Positions 25,599 to 35,646 of a stretch of 64,000 bases of DNA are shown here, piece after piece. The translations under genes and the position numbers were made by a program. How positions within the stretch are numbered: the first letter of the stretch is position 1; each line of letters opens with the position of its first letter. A model generated the notes under the pieces. The model was not told the origin of the DNA. It saw nothing but the letters and a program-made list of their open reading frames with translations, and made no database searches. The DNA comes from an uncultured SAR86 cluster bacterium (GTDB taxonomy: Bacteria > Pseudomonadota > Gammaproteobacteria > Magnimaribacterales > Magnimaribacteraceae), in NCBI GenBank assembly GCA_902594545.1, contig CACJMO010000002.1, positions 1 through 64,000 on the forward strand, read 5' to 3'.

Positions 25599-27271
25599 TA
25601 ATTCTTTCCTAAAATCCTATTATAAATTTCTATTATCGAACCAGGCATAGGTATAACTTTTTTAACTTGTGAAAGATCTTCAAATTCATCTTGAAAATCA
25701 TCATTTCCTAGAGAAAAAATATAAACATGGAAGGGTTTATCTATTTTAGTAATAGACTTAACTATTTCTTCATATGCTAAAAGATCAAATATTATGACTA
25801 CATGTAAATAATCAGATCTATAAATCGAAAATTGATCTTTCTTAACAATTACTTCTTCAAAACTATTTTCTTTAAGACAAATTAAATCTGTAGCATTAGA
25901 CATAAATAGTTTTTTATCTTTGTCAGTTCTTTGGTTAGGAATAAGTGATGTTTGAAAATATTTGAGGTTACCTCCCAGTGCTGCGATATCTTTTCCGCTT
26001 CTAATTTGTTTATAACCATTGATAACTTTACTTAATCTTTCATAAGTAATATCTCTGGCTATATTTGATTCATTGTTTGTGCATAAAATAAATCTTCTTT
26101 TTCCTGAATCTTCTTTATTCAGTTCCAATACAGCATGCCCTGTTGTTCCAGAGCCCGCGAAAAAATCCAAAATTAAGGCATCCTCATTGCCTTTGATTGA
26201 CTTAATAAACTCTTTTATTAGATGCAGAGATTTAGGAAATGGGAAATCTACTTTAATTATTTCTCTAAGAAGCTTTGTTCCATATGAGTTTGCATTGAAT
26301 AATGTATCGTTCCAAACAGTTTTATACGTAAAGTGTGTTTTTCTTCTCTCAATGTCAAAGATATTTCTGCTTTTATTAAATTTAACCGACAGTTCATTTC
26401 TAATTGAGTCGACATTATGTCTTGCAAAAGTCCATTTTCTCTCTTCTCCACTTGCATCAATTGGATAAACATCGATTGAGCCATCCTTATTTTTTATATT
26501 TTCTGACTCAGGATGAAAAGAATCCTTACAAACGTCTCCAAAAGAAATAATTTTATTATCTTTTATTTTTATTGGGTAAAAGCAATTCTTTGCATCTGTC
26601 CTCAGGTGACTTCCAGTAGAAACATCTCTTAAGGGACGAATGTCTGGTTCTTCTTCTCTATTCTGAAGATTAATCTTTTTACCTGGTTTAAATACAAAGA
26701 AAGCAAATTCATTATTGTATGAGAAGTTTTTTCCCTGAACACCTCCTGGATTATGAACTACTGTAATACAGTGAATCTCATAGCCTTTGAATAAGTCTTC
26801 TAACAAAACACCTAGGTGATTTTTTTCATTTTTATCAATAGAGCAAATTAAAACGCCATCCTTCTTTAGAACTTGTTTGGCTAATAAAAGTCTAGAATTC
26901 ATCATAGATAGCCACTTGCTATGCCTATAATCCTCCCCTACGTATTTATTGTTATATTTCCAATCCTCTGCGCCTGTATTGTATGGTGGATCTATATAAA
27001 TGATGTCAACTTTATTTCGGTGAGTAAAAGCTAAAGCTGCTAGGGAGTGGTAATTGTCACCTTCAATTAGGTAGTTCGTATTTTCATCTTCGTTTGTATT
27101 AATTGATAGTGATTTTTCTTCAATTAGGTTAATGAAATTATTTTTTGACTCAGCAACAATCTCCTCAGTTTCAGTTTCCCAAACCAAACCAAATTTCTTA
27201 CTTCTTTTTAGAAGTTTTATCTGCTTTATTAGCTCGTCTTTTGAAAGCTTATTTAGTTTTTCTTCAGTCAT
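25598..27271 (-). CDS. mod: Type III restriction-modification DNA methyltransferase Mod subunit
   Basis: 557-residue N6-adenine (or N4-cytosine) methyltransferase of the beta class: catalytic motif IV IYIDPPYNTGAED comes first (Asp94-Pro-Pro-Tyr97), and the AdoMet-binding motif DFFAGSGTTGHAVLEL comes later (about 370-385), with the target-recognition region in between. This order together with an adjacent Res gene is the type III layout. Mod alone methylates one strand of a 5-6 bp site and guides Res. The N terminus is Lys-rich and may help dimerise. The recognition sequence cannot be read from sequence. A 19-bp palindrome lies about 75-90 bp upstream. Confidence 0.88.
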   Translation of the reverse strand: MTEEKLNKLSKDELIKQIKLLKRSKKFGLVWETETEEIVAESKNNFINLIEEKSLSINTNEDENTNYLIEGDNYHSLAALAFTHRNKVDIIYIDPPYNTGAEDWKYNNKYVGEDYRHSKWLSMMNSRLLLAKQVLKKDGVLICSIDKNEKNHLGVLLEDLFKGYEIHCITVVHNPGGVQGKNFSYNNEFAFFVFKPGKKINLQNREEEPDIRPLRDVSTGSHLRTDAKNCFYPIKIKDNKIISFGDVCKDSFHPESENIKNKDGSIDVYPIDASGEERKWTFARHNVDSIRNELSVKFNKSRNIFDIERRKTHFTYKTVWNDTLFNANSYGTKLLREIIKVDFPFPKSLHLIKEFIKSIKGNEDALILDFFAGSGTTGHAVLELNKEDSGKRRFILCTNNESNIARDITYERLSKVINGYKQIRSGKDIAALGGNLKYFQTSLIPNQRTDKDKKLFMSNATDLICLKENSFEEVIVKKDQFSIYRSDYLHVVIIFDLLAYEEIVKSITKIDKPFHVYIFSLGNDDFQDEFEDLSQVKKVIPMPGSIIEIYNRILGKN

Positions 27272-27343
27272 GTCTAGATGTTATGTACCTAGTATAAATT
27301 TATCTTCGTATAATTACTTTAGATAAACGATTCATCTGAAAAT

Positions 27344-27362
27344 TTGTTTCATAATGAAACAA
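27344..27362. promoter_or_regulatory. 19-bp palindrome upstream of mod
   Basis: TTGTTTCA-TAA-TGAAACAA, a perfect 8-bp inverted repeat in the 239-bp gap between the R-M genes and guaA. It could be a repressor site for the restriction genes or a simple hairpin. No controller (C) protein gene is visible in the window. The rest of this gap holds a possible TATACT box (27291-27296, minus strand) and nothing else I can name. Confidence 0.3.
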
Positions 27363-27475
27363 GTCATAATCGTTTGCAATGGCTACTCTAGTTTGTGAGT
27401 TTCTTTGTAGTAAGATTTTTAAAAGTCAATAAAATCAATAACTTAAAAAATCAGATTTAGAAATTTGAAGTTCTA

Positions 27476-27498
27476 AAACCCAGTGTTTATAAGGGTTT
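27476..27498 (-). terminator. Possible terminator after guaA
   Basis: AAACCC and GGGTTT arms (27476-27481 and 27493-27498) form a six-base stem with an 11-nt loop, 13 bases beyond the guaA stop. On the transcribed strand it is followed by only a short T run, so it is a weak candidate. Confidence 0.33.
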
Positions 27499-27510
27499 CA
27501 GAGCGACTGC

Positions 27511-29070
27511 TCACTCCCACTCAATAGTAGCTGGTGGTTTACTAGAAATATCGTAAGTTACACGAGATACTTCAGGAATTTCATTGATGATTCTATCAGA
27601 AACTTTTTCTAAGAAAGTATGTGGGAGTTTAGCTGACTTGGCAGTCATAAAATCTATAGTTTCAACTGCTCTTAGAGCAATGACATATTCGTAACGCCTT
27701 GCATCCCCTACTACTCCAACGGATTTGACCGGTAAAAATACTGCAAAAGCTTGACTTACTTTCTCATAATAACCACCTTTAACCAACTCATTAATAAAAA
27801 TGTCATCAGCTAATTGAAGGGTTTTAATATAAGGTCTTTTAATTTCACCAAGAATTCGGACACCTAAGCCTGGACCTGGAAATGGGTGTCTAAATAATAT
27901 TTCTTTTGGCAAACCAAGCTCTAAACCAATCTTTCTGACTTCATCTTTAAATAGTTCCTTCAAGGGCTCTATCACTGGCAGATTAAGATAACTCGGCAGC
28001 CCTCCTACATTGTGATGAGATTTTATTACATGCGCTGACCCATTCTTTGTGCCAGCAGATTCAATAACATCAGGATAAATTGTTCCCTGTGCTAACCATT
28101 GAATTTTTTTATTTCTTTTTGCCTCTTTTAGAAAGACATCTATAAATGTTTTTCCAATAGCTTTGCGTTTCTGCTCCGGATCTTTTTTTCCTTTCAAATC
28201 TTTTAAGAATTGATTACCAGCATTAGCTCTTTTTACTTTTATTCCAAATTTACCTTTGAAAGTCTCCATCACTTGGTCACCTTCATTCAACCTAAGGAGT
28301 CCATTGTCCACAAAGATACAGGTTAACTGATTGCCTATAGCTTTTGAGAGTAGTGCTGCTACAACAGCCGAATCAACGCCCCCAGATAAACCCAAAAGTA
28401 CTTCTTGATCTCCTACTTGATCTTTTATTTCCCTAACTGCTCGATCAATTATATTTTTAGAATTCCACAAACCTTTGCACCCTGCTATATCTCTAACAAA
28501 ATTTTTCAATATCCTTTTGCCTTGGGGTGTATGAGTTACTTCAGGATGAAACTGGAGACCGAATATCTTCTTTGTTGGATGATGAAAGGCTGCTATGGGA
28601 CTGTTGTTGGTTGTTGCGCAAACTTTAAATCCTTTAGGAAGTTTGGATACGTGATCTCCATGGCTCATCCAAACACTGATTTTGTTTGCATTTATCCCTT
28701 TAAAAAGTCCTGACGCTTTATTTTTCAATAATAAATCTGCATGTCCAAATTCTCGCTTTTCTGCTAATTCAACTTTTCCTTTCAGTTGCTTGGCTATGGA
28801 TTGCATGCCATAGCAAATGCCAAGAAGTGGGATGCCTAAATCAAACACCTTCTCAGGGATTTTAGGAGAGCCCTTTTGTTTTACTGTTTCTGGACCTCCG
28901 GAAAGAATGATTCCTTTAGCATTAAAGTCTTTAATTGATTTAAGAGAAGCGCGGTGATTATAGATTTCACAATAAACTCCTAACTCTCTAACCCTTCTAG
29001 CGATAAGCTGAGTGTATTGAGAACCGAAATCAATAATTAAAATTTTATCGGCAAGGATATTCTTTGCCAT
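27511..29070 (-). CDS. guaA: GMP synthase (glutamine-hydrolysing)
   Basis: Converts XMP to GMP with ATP and glutamine. The 519-residue protein has the class I amidotransferase domain first: ILSGGPETV, then LLGICYGMQ with the nucleophile Cys, then [10 protein letters not shown] with the His-Glu pair. The ATP-pyrophosphatase domain follows ([17 protein letters not shown], the SGGxDS P-loop), and the dimerisation domain ends in [17 protein letters not shown], the usual GuaA terminus. The longest frame adds one TTG codon; ATG 29070 is preferred. It lies five bases downstream of guaB, the usual guaBA operon. Confidence 0.97.
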   Translation of the reverse strand: MAKNILADKILIIDFGSQYTQLIARRVRELGVYCEIYNHRASLKSIKDFNAKGIILSGGPETVKQKGSPKIPEKVFDLGIPLLGICYGMQSIAKQLKGKVELAEKREFGHADLLLKNKASGLFKGINANKISVWMSHGDHVSKLPKGFKVCATTNNSPIAAFHHPTKKIFGLQFHPEVTHTPQGKRILKNFVRDIAGCKGLWNSKNIIDRAVREIKDQVGDQEVLLGLSGGVDSAVVAALLSKAIGNQLTCIFVDNGLLRLNEGDQVMETFKGKFGIKVKRANAGNQFLKDLKGKKDPEQKRKAIGKTFIDVFLKEAKRNKKIQWLAQGTIYPDVIESAGTKNGSAHVIKSHHNVGGLPSYLNLPVIEPLKELFKDEVRKIGLELGLPKEILFRHPFPGPGLGVRILGEIKRPYIKTLQLADDIFINELVKGGYYEKVSQAFAVFLPVKSVGVVGDARRYEYVIALRAVETIDFMTAKSAKLPHTFLEKVSDRIINEIPEVSRVTYDISSKPPATIEWE

Positions 29071-29075
29071 CAAAG

Positions 29076-30545
29076 TTAGCTGATTCTGTAGTTAGGAGCT
29101 TCTTTAGTGACACTAACGTCATGAACATGACTTTCACTGACACCCGCAGAAGTTGTCTGAACGAATTTGGGTTTTGTTCGCATAGTTTCAATATCATGTG
29201 AACCTGTATATCCCATACTCTGTCTGAGTCCTCCAATCATTTGGTGGATAACAGCCTGAAGCCACCCTTTGTAAGGCACTCTCCCTTCAATGCCTTCTGG
29301 AACTAATTTTTCAGTTGCCTCAGAACTTTCTTGGAAATATCTATCTGAAGAGCCTTGATCACCTGACATTGCGCCTATAGATCCCATGCCTCTATAGGAT
29401 TTATAGCTTCTTCCTTGGTATAACTCTAATTCACCTGGAGCTTCTTCTGTTCCAGCGAGAACACTTCCGAGCATCACTGTATGGCCTCCAGCGGCAATTG
29501 CCTTAGCGATATCTCCAGAAAATCTAATGCCTCCATCAGCAATAATCGGCACATCGGTTTTCTTCAACGCTTCAGTAACTTGAGCTACGGCCGTAACTTG
29601 GGGAACACCGACACCGGTTACAATCCTTGTCGTACAAATTGATCCAGGACCAATACCCACCTTAACAGCATCAGCACCTGCCTTTACCAGAGCAAGAGCT
29701 CCTTCTCCGGTAGCTACATTACCGCCAATTATTTGTATATCTTTGAAGGTATTTTTAATTTCTGTGATTTTACTAAGAACTCCTTCAGAATGACCATGAG
29801 CACTGTCGGCTACCAAAACATCGACCCCAGCGTTGATCAATGCCTCGCATCTATCCAAGGTATCAGGCTTGGTTCCAATAGCTGCTCCGGCCAGAAGCCT
29901 TCCTTCACTGTCACGAGCTGCATCAGGGAAATCCAATGATTTATTAATATCTTTAAGGGTTACAAGTCCAGTGAGTTGAAATGAATCATCAATCAGTAAT
30001 ATCTTCTCAATCCTATTTTCCTGAAGTAATCGTTTAATAACATCAGGGCTTTCGCCTTCTTTTGCAGTCACCAACCTCTCTTTAGGTGTCATGATTTCAG
30101 AGACTTTAGCAGTTAGATTTTCCTGATATCTGAAATCTCTGCTGGTGACTATTCCCACTAGTTCACCATTATCAACAACCGGCATTCCGGATATATTTAA
30201 TTCTTTGGTTAGCTGAATAAGCTCTCCTACTTCATTATCAGATCGGATTGTTATTGGATCACGCACGATACCACTTTCATATTTTTTAACTTTCCTGACT
30301 TCAGCAGCCTGATTTTCAATAGAAAGGTTTTTATGAATTATTCCGATGCCACCTAACTCACTTAAAGCAATTCCCATCCTAGATTCAGTCACTGTATCCA
30401 TAGCTGCAGAAAGTAGCGGAATATTTAAATCGAGTGTTCGGGTCAGGCGAGTTTGTAATTTGACGTCTTTTGGAAGAATATCCGAGTGATCCGGAACCAA
30501 GAGGACGTCATCAAAGGTAAGTGCTTGGTCAACGATACGTAACAT
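29076..30545 (-). CDS. guaB: Inosine-5'-monophosphate dehydrogenase
   Basis: Makes XMP from IMP with NAD+, the first committed step to GMP. 489 residues: the barrel start [18 protein letters not shown], two CBS domains (about 95-205: [33 protein letters not shown]), and the catalytic loop [23 protein letters not shown] with the active-site Cys. The mobile flap is [22 protein letters not shown], with the Arg-Tyr pair further on. Upstream, TATAAT at 30552-30557 lies only six bases from the ATG, and there is no good ribosome site, so the message may be leaderless. guaA follows directly. Confidence 0.97.
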   Translation of the reverse strand: MLRIVDQALTFDDVLLVPDHSDILPKDVKLQTRLTRTLDLNIPLLSAAMDTVTESRMGIALSELGGIGIIHKNLSIENQAAEVRKVKKYESGIVRDPITIRSDNEVGELIQLTKELNISGMPVVDNGELVGIVTSRDFRYQENLTAKVSEIMTPKERLVTAKEGESPDVIKRLLQENRIEKILLIDDSFQLTGLVTLKDINKSLDFPDAARDSEGRLLAGAAIGTKPDTLDRCEALINAGVDVLVADSAHGHSEGVLSKITEIKNTFKDIQIIGGNVATGEGALALVKAGADAVKVGIGPGSICTTRIVTGVGVPQVTAVAQVTEALKKTDVPIIADGGIRFSGDIAKAIAAGGHTVMLGSVLAGTEEAPGELELYQGRSYKSYRGMGSIGAMSGDQGSSDRYFQESSEATEKLVPEGIEGRVPYKGWLQAVIHQMIGGLRQSMGYTGSHDIETMRTKPKFVQTTSAGVSESHVHDVSVTKEAPNYRIS

Positions 30546-30551
30546 CTTTAA

Positions 30552-30557
30552 ATTATA
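30552..30557 (-). promoter_or_regulatory. -10 box of guaBA, very close to the start codon
   Basis: On the minus strand this reads TATAAT. A GTGAAA-like -35 stands 16 bases upstream. The start point predicted (about 30545) coincides with the guaB ATG, which would give a leaderless or nearly leaderless transcript. Confidence 0.45.
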
Positions 30558-30636
30558 CAGAACTTCTAAAATTTTTCACCCAGTAGTCCGATTTTGGAGT
30601 CTCAACTGATGTATAGTTATGAAAAAAGGAGAGAAT

Positions 30637-31611
30637 ATGATTTCTGAACTACAAAAACCTGTGAATTCAGGATTTGATGCTAGAAGTGAGCCTTCTGAAA
30701 TATTAGAAGGTGTGGATTTAAGCGGTAAAGTCGCAATGGTAACTGGCGGTTACTCTGGAATAGGTTTAGAGACTTCCCGAGCTCTAAAAGAAGCTGGAGC
30801 AAGAGTTATAGTACCTGCGAGAAGAACCGAAGTTGCTAAATCTGAATTAAATGGTGTGATTGGAGACGAGGATATATTTGAACTGGATTTAGCTAATCCC
30901 GCATCTGTCTATAAATTCGTCGAAGGTTTTGTCGAATCAAATATTCCTCTAGATATTCTTATCAATAATGCAGCCGTTATGGCATGCCCTCAAATGCCTA
31001 CCAAAGAAGGATGGGATTTACAATTTGCTGTCAATCATATCGGTCATTTCATACTGACAAAAGGTTTATTACCTTCAATGGTTAAATCTTCAGAAGCAAG
31101 ATTGGTTACCCTGTCATCAACAGGACATAAACTTTCTGGAATTCAATGGGAAGATGTGCATTTCGAAAATTCCTATGATAAATGGAAGGCCTACGGGCAA
31201 TCTAAAACTGCCGCAAGCCTATTAGCAGTTGAAGTTGGAAATAGAATGAGAGATGAAGGCATTAAGACCTATTCTGTGCATCCAGGTGGTATCTTTACCC
31301 CCTTACAAAGACACTTGGAAAAAGAAGAAATGATTGCTCTGGGTTGGCTGGGTGAAGATGGAGAATTATCTGAAATGGCAGCTGCAAACTTTAAATCTCC
31401 TACTCAAGGTGCTGGGACAAGTTTGTGGGCTGCTACCAGTCCAATGCTCAATGATGTTAGTGGTGTTTACTGCGAAAACTGTGATGTAGCTGCGAGGCAA
31501 GAAGATGGCCCAATGGCCAGGTACATTGGTGTAGCTGATTGGGCAGTAGATACTGATGAAGCATCTAAGCTTTGGGATTTAACGGAACACACGCTAGAAT
31601 CTTTGAGTTAA
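30637..31611 (+). CDS. Short-chain dehydrogenase/reductase, retinol dehydrogenase/POR-like
   Basis: About 324 residues of the SDR superfamily. VAMVTGGYSGIGLETSRAL is the cofactor-binding TGxxxGIG motif, INNAAVMACP the NAG equivalent, RLVTLSSTGH the catalytic Ser, and YGQSKTAASLLAVEV the catalytic Tyr-x-x-x-Lys. Arg residues after the second strand (PARRTEVAK) suggest NADP(H). The longest frame starts at 30619, but the ATG at 30637 follows AAAAGGAG and is preferred. It precedes an MFS transporter gene by 28 bases, likely in one operon. Substrate not known. Confidence 0.87.
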   Translation: MISELQKPVNSGFDARSEPSEILEGVDLSGKVAMVTGGYSGIGLETSRALKEAGARVIVPARRTEVAKSELNGVIGDEDIFELDLANPASVYKFVEGFVESNIPLDILINNAAVMACPQMPTKEGWDLQFAVNHIGHFILTKGLLPSMVKSSEARLVTLSSTGHKLSGIQWEDVHFENSYDKWKAYGQSKTAASLLAVEVGNRMRDEGIKTYSVHPGGIFTPLQRHLEKEEMIALGWLGEDGELSEMAAANFKSPTQGAGTSLWAATSPMLNDVSGVYCENCDVAARQEDGPMARYIGVADWAVDTDEASKLWDLTEHTLESLS

Positions 31612-31639
31612 AATACTCCTTACTTCCCGTTAAACATTA

Positions 31640-32884
31640 ATGAATAAATTCTTTGGATGGCGCATGGTCGCTATAGCAATAGCTATAGACTTTTTTGCTG
31701 TGGGCTTTGCATTTCAATCTTATCCAGTTATTCAATTGCAACTTGAGAAAGAGCTTCAATTATCAAGATTTTTAACCACCTTAACCATTCCGATCTTTAT
31801 GATTTGCTCTGCTTTGTTCTTTCCTGTTGTAGGAAAATTACTTGATCAGCACTCAGTAAAAAGAATACTAGTTTGGGGAGGTTTTATATATTCACTGAGC
31901 CTGATGGGGCTTTATTTTACAGTTAACTATTTAAGTTTTATTGTTGTTTACGCCCTTCCGATAGCACTTGGCGCTACTTTAATGGGAAATCTTTCAACAT
32001 CGAAACTCGTTTCATCATGGTTTGAGCAGCAGGCTGGACGAGCGCTGGGTATTGCGGCCATGGGGGTTTCTTTTGCTGGATTCATTTTCCCTAATCTTAC
32101 TCAATACTTTCTGATGGATGTTTTACTCCTAGAGTGGAGAGAAGTTTATCTCGTGTTTGGGATCTTCTTATTAATAATCATAACTCCCTTGATGTTTCTG
32201 TTGGTCATAGACAAACCAGAAGATGTAAATCAAGAGATAGATGGTGGATTTAATAAAGAAGAAAAGGAATCTGAAGAATTAATAGGTTTTGAATGGCAAA
32301 TCAAAGACCTTTTAAAAAATAAAAACTTTTGGATTCTAACCGCCGTCTTTTCTCTTCAGTTTTCTTCCATGATGGCTATTCTTGCTCATATCACTTTTTA
32401 TGCCGCAGAAAAGGGTTGGGCGGATCAAGCTGCCTTCATTTTTGCAATGTACGCTATTCCCGCAATGATCAGTAAAGTAGTTTTTGGATGGCTAGTAGAA
32501 AAAAAATTAGATCCGAGAGCTGCGGTTTCTATCTCTCTTGCTTTGCAGGCCCTTGGACTTATTCTCATTTTATCCGCTCAAACACCAACACAACTGGCAT
32601 TTGTAATAGCAATTTTTGGGTTCGGTGGAGGAGCAGGGCTTCCAATGAGTAATATCTTGTTTAGAAACACGTTCACACCAAAGAGTTTTGGGACTTCAAG
32701 AGGTTTGGCTCAACCATTTATAGCTCTTACACAGGCAACCGGAACTCCGGTAGTTGCGATCCTTTTTCAGTATTACGGTAATTACGATAATGCCTTTTTG
32801 TTGCTAATAGGTATGGTCGTCGCAGCTATATTTATAGTATGGCTTTTAAAAAAACCTCAAGCTGATTTGTCGGTCAATTCCTGA
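31640..32884 (+). CDS. MFS transporter (monocarboxylate-transporter-like)
   Basis: 414 residues with twelve predicted transmembrane helices in two bundles of six, joined by a charged loop at about 195-225 (DKPEDVNQEIDGGFNKEEKESEEL). The first cytoplasmic loop has the MFS-like sequence VVGKLLDQHSVKRILVWGG. The overall pattern, with the long central loop and LGIAAMGVSFAGFIFPNL, suits the oxalate/monocarboxylate branch of the superfamily. It follows an SDR gene, so the pair may handle a common compound. Its last 28 bases overlap the end of the convergent alpha/beta hydrolase gene. Confidence 0.82.
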   Translation: MNKFFGWRMVAIAIAIDFFAVGFAFQSYPVIQLQLEKELQLSRFLTTLTIPIFMICSALFFPVVGKLLDQHSVKRILVWGGFIYSLSLMGLYFTVNYLSFIVVYALPIALGATLMGNLSTSKLVSSWFEQQAGRALGIAAMGVSFAGFIFPNLTQYFLMDVLLLEWREVYLVFGIFLLIIITPLMFLLVIDKPEDVNQEIDGGFNKEEKESEELIGFEWQIKDLLKNKNFWILTAVFSLQFSSMMAILAHITFYAAEKGWADQAAFIFAMYAIPAMISKVVFGWLVEKKLDPRAAVSISLALQALGLILILSAQTPTQLAFVIAIFGFGGGAGLPMSNILFRNTFTPKSFGTSRGLAQPFIALTQATGTPVVAILFQYYGNYDNAFLLLIGMVVAAIFIVWLLKKPQADLSVNS

Positions 32885-33744
32885 ATCAAAGAGTCTAGAT
32901 TTTCGATAAAAGGTAAAGGTTGATCCAACATTAAATGATGCTGTGCATCTTTTAATCCTACAATTGGAGAACCTTCAGGCAATAGATCGCTCATGTCTTT
33001 GACTCCAGATTTTGCGTTAAATTCTATCGTATGCTCTCCGTAATAAAATCCTACTGGACATTCGAGTTCATTTAGAATCTTAGAATGGTCTGAGCCGATA
33101 ATTAATCCATCGTAAGCAGCTGGATCAAAAGTCCATGCCCAACCTTCTTCAGTTTGTCGAATCGAATGATCTGCAATGTAGTCAACTAAGAACTGATTCA
33201 CGCAAGATTGAGGAGGCATTAATCTGAACCTATCCAGCAATTCTTGCCTATCTTGTACGATCCTAGGTGGTCTGGCTGGCGCTCTTCCTTCATACCACTC
33301 ATGATGATTTTCAGGCTTATAGACTACAAAATCTACCAATAATAATCCTGCCATTTCACTGGAATATTTAGATGCTGTTATAAGAGAAACCATCCCTCCA
33401 AAGCTGTGTCCTACAATTACAGGATTCTCCATTCCCGCATCTTCTACTACACCCCAAACATCATCTACAAAAGTATCCCTTGTATAGAAGGATCTCCAGT
33501 CGCTTCCTCCCATTCCAGAAAAGCTCATAACAACAAAGTGATATTTATCAGACATGAGTGCTCCAATAAATTTAAACCAATGAGCATGTGCATTGGTTCC
33601 GTGCAACATGATTACGCTTTGGTTTTTAGGATCACCCCACTCCATGTACTCTATTTTGGCACCATTTACTTCAACGGACTTAGCCTTGCATTCTTTGTTG
33701 ATAGCTTGGTCAAACCAATCTGGATTAGTGTGTATAAGTTCCAT
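32857..33744 (-). CDS. Alpha/beta hydrolase
   Basis: 295 residues. The oxyanion motif is MLHGTNAHAHWF, the nucleophile elbow GHSFGG (Ser in VIVGHSFGGMVSL), and the catalytic His lies in AQHHLMLDQPLPF near the C terminus. An Asp upstream (about 235-255) should complete the triad. The cap region between about 145 and 205 is moderately long, as in esterases and epoxide- or C-C-bond hydrolases. No secretion signal. It overlaps the convergent MFS gene tail. The substrate cannot be read. Confidence 0.82.
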   Translation of the reverse strand: MELIHTNPDWFDQAINKECKAKSVEVNGAKIEYMEWGDPKNQSVIMLHGTNAHAHWFKFIGALMSDKYHFVVMSFSGMGGSDWRSFYTRDTFVDDVWGVVEDAGMENPVIVGHSFGGMVSLITASKYSSEMAGLLLVDFVVYKPENHHEWYEGRAPARPPRIVQDRQELLDRFRLMPPQSCVNQFLVDYIADHSIRQTEEGWAWTFDPAAYDGLIIGSDHSKILNELECPVGFYYGEHTIEFNAKSGVKDMSDLLPEGSPIVGLKDAQHHLMLDQPLPFIENLDSLIQELTDKSA

Positions 33745-33805
33745 CTTCAGACTTTAAAAAAGCGACGATATTAGAATATTCTTTATGATATTTGAACCTT
33801 TAAAT

Positions 33806-34144
33806 TTAAGAATTCAAGGCATCTGTTTTTGCGGCAGCAATGAAGTCGTTTTTATGAAGACCACCAATCTTATGAGTCCACCAAGTTACTTCTACCCTGC
33901 CCCATTCAAGCAATATAGCAGGATGATGATCTTCCTCTTCAGCCAATGCGGCTACTTTTTTTGTAAATGTCAGAGAATCTTCATAATTATCAAAGTTAAA
34001 AACTTTGTTTAACATCAAAACAGAATCTTTTGTAATAGGTTGCCAATCGGGTATTTCTTTTAATAATAAAGGCAACTCATCATCAGTAACTCGAGGAGCA
34101 TCTGCTCTACAAGCTTCACATTTTTGTTTGACTAATTCTTCCAT
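33806..34144 (-). CDS. phhB: 4a-hydroxytetrahydrobiopterin dehydratase (pterin-4-alpha-carbinolamine dehydratase)
   Basis: 112 residues of the PCD/DCoH family, which dehydrates 4a-carbinolamine tetrahydropterin to regenerate the cofactor of phenylalanine hydroxylase; some homologues have other roles, such as moco-related. Recognisable motif: EEEDHHPAILLEWGRVEVTWWTHKIGGLHKNDFIAAAKTD, where the paired histidines in DHHP are catalytic. The N-terminal CEAC cysteine pair is also seen in other bacterial members. The gene starts two bases after fumC ends on the same strand. No phenylalanine hydroxylase is visible in the window. Confidence 0.92.
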   Translation of the reverse strand: MEELVKQKCEACRADAPRVTDDELPLLLKEIPDWQPITKDSVLMLNKVFNFDNYEDSLTFTKKVAALAEEEDHHPAILLEWGRVEVTWWTHKIGGLHKNDFIAAAKTDALNS

Positions 34145-34146
34145 GA

Positions 34147-35553
34147 TTATTTGCTTATTCCTCCCTTGGTTAATTTAGAGGGGTCTAATAATTTTTTTAA
34201 CTGAGCTACACTTAAGTCGGTTTCTTCATTAGCTACCTCTATTATTGGCCTTCCAGATTTGTAAGCTTTTTTCGCAATTTCTGCTGCTTTTTCATACCCT
34301 ATGATTGGGTTTAAAGCAGTAACCAATATAGGGTTTCTTGACAATGAAGCTTCGAGGTTTTTCTTATTAACCTTAAAAGTCTTGATCCCCTTTGTTGATA
34401 AAACATTCATAGCTCCAGCTAAAAGATTAATGCTTTTCAGTAAGTTATAAGCTATCACTGGAAGCATAACATTCAGCTGAAAGTTTCCTGCCTGAGCGGC
34501 GACAGTTATTGAGGCGTCATTGCCTATTACGTCAGCAGAGACCATTGTCACAGCTTCAGGTATGACCGGATTCACTTTACCAGGCATTATGCTGCTACCG
34601 GGCTGAAGGGCCTGCAATTCAATTTCTGATAATCCTGCTAAAGGACCGCTGTTCATCCACCTTAAGTCGTTGGCAATTTTCATGAGAATAACTGCAAGGT
34701 TCTTAAGTTCACCTGAAAGCTGGACTGAACTGTCTTGTGCACTCAATTCATGAAAGAAGTTACCACTAGGAACACATTTGCATTTATTACCTGATAGTTT
34801 TGTGAGCTCCTGAGCAAAGAATTTAGCAAATTGCTTATGGGCATTAATGCCACTTCCAACGGCGGTTCCACCCTGTGGCAGTTCCAGGAATCTCTCTTCG
34901 ATAACACTTAACATTTTACGCGAGGCATGCAGCTGACTTGACCATGCCAAGAGCTCATCAGAAAAATCAACAGGCATGGCATCCATTAAATGAGTTCTCC
35001 CAGTTTTGGTAATGCCCTCCAAAGTTTTTGCCTTTTTTTCTATCTCATCAATTAATTTATCCAAAGCTGGATAGAGTTTCTTTGTCAGATCCATGTGTGC
35101 TGAGACCTTTATTGCAGTAGGTATAACATCATTACTGCTTTGACTCATATTGACATCATCATTGGATCCTATTTTAAGTTTTGAGTTTTTACTGGCTAGA
35201 TTTGCAATAACTTCATTTGCATTCATATTCGAACTTGTACCGGATCCCGTTTGAAATACGTCAATCGGAAATTCGTGATGATGCTTTTCTTGCCATACTT
35301 CTTTAGCTGCTCTGGATATAGCTTTAGCTTTGTTTGCAGGTAAGAGTTTTAGTCTGGCATTGGCCCTTGCAGCAGCATCCTTGATTAGCCCTAAAGAACT
35401 TACAAAAGACTTCGTAAAGGGGAAGTCCATTTTAATTCCGCTTATAGGAAAATTATCTACCGCTCTTTGTGTTTGAGCTCCCCATAAAGCTTTCTTAGGT
35501 ACCTTAACTTCACCCAAGCTATCTCTTTCAATTCTGTAATTTTTAGTTGCCAT
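34147..35553 (-). CDS. fumC: Fumarate hydratase class II
   Basis: About 468 residues, the usual length of FumC. It interconverts fumarate and malate in the TCA cycle as an oxygen-stable tetramer. Motifs: FQTGSGTSSNMNANEVIANLA, TGRTHLMDAMPVDFSDELLAW (catalytic His in the second conserved block), and the GSSIMPGKVNPVIPEAV signature with the mobile Ser loop. The longest frame begins with TTG at 35595; the ATG at 35553 (MATKNYRIERDSLGEV) gives the typical FumC start and is preferred. phhB follows two bases later. Confidence 0.95.
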   Translation of the reverse strand: MATKNYRIERDSLGEVKVPKKALWGAQTQRAVDNFPISGIKMDFPFTKSFVSSLGLIKDAAARANARLKLLPANKAKAISRAAKEVWQEKHHHEFPIDVFQTGSGTSSNMNANEVIANLASKNSKLKIGSNDDVNMSQSSNDVIPTAIKVSAHMDLTKKLYPALDKLIDEIEKKAKTLEGITKTGRTHLMDAMPVDFSDELLAWSSQLHASRKMLSVIEERFLELPQGGTAVGSGINAHKQFAKFFAQELTKLSGNKCKCVPSGNFFHELSAQDSSVQLSGELKNLAVILMKIANDLRWMNSGPLAGLSEIELQALQPGSSIMPGKVNPVIPEAVTMVSADVIGNDASITVAAQAGNFQLNVMLPVIAYNLLKSINLLAGAMNVLSTKGIKTFKVNKKNLEASLSRNPILVTALNPIIGYEKAAEIAKKAYKSGRPIIEVANEETDLSVAQLKKLLDPSKLTKGGISK

Positions 35554-35646
35554 TAAATTTTTGTGTTTTTGATTGAATGGGTTATATTTTAGCAAATATG
35601 GTAGATTAATTACCTGAATTTATCAGATCACGGCGCTGGAGAGAAA

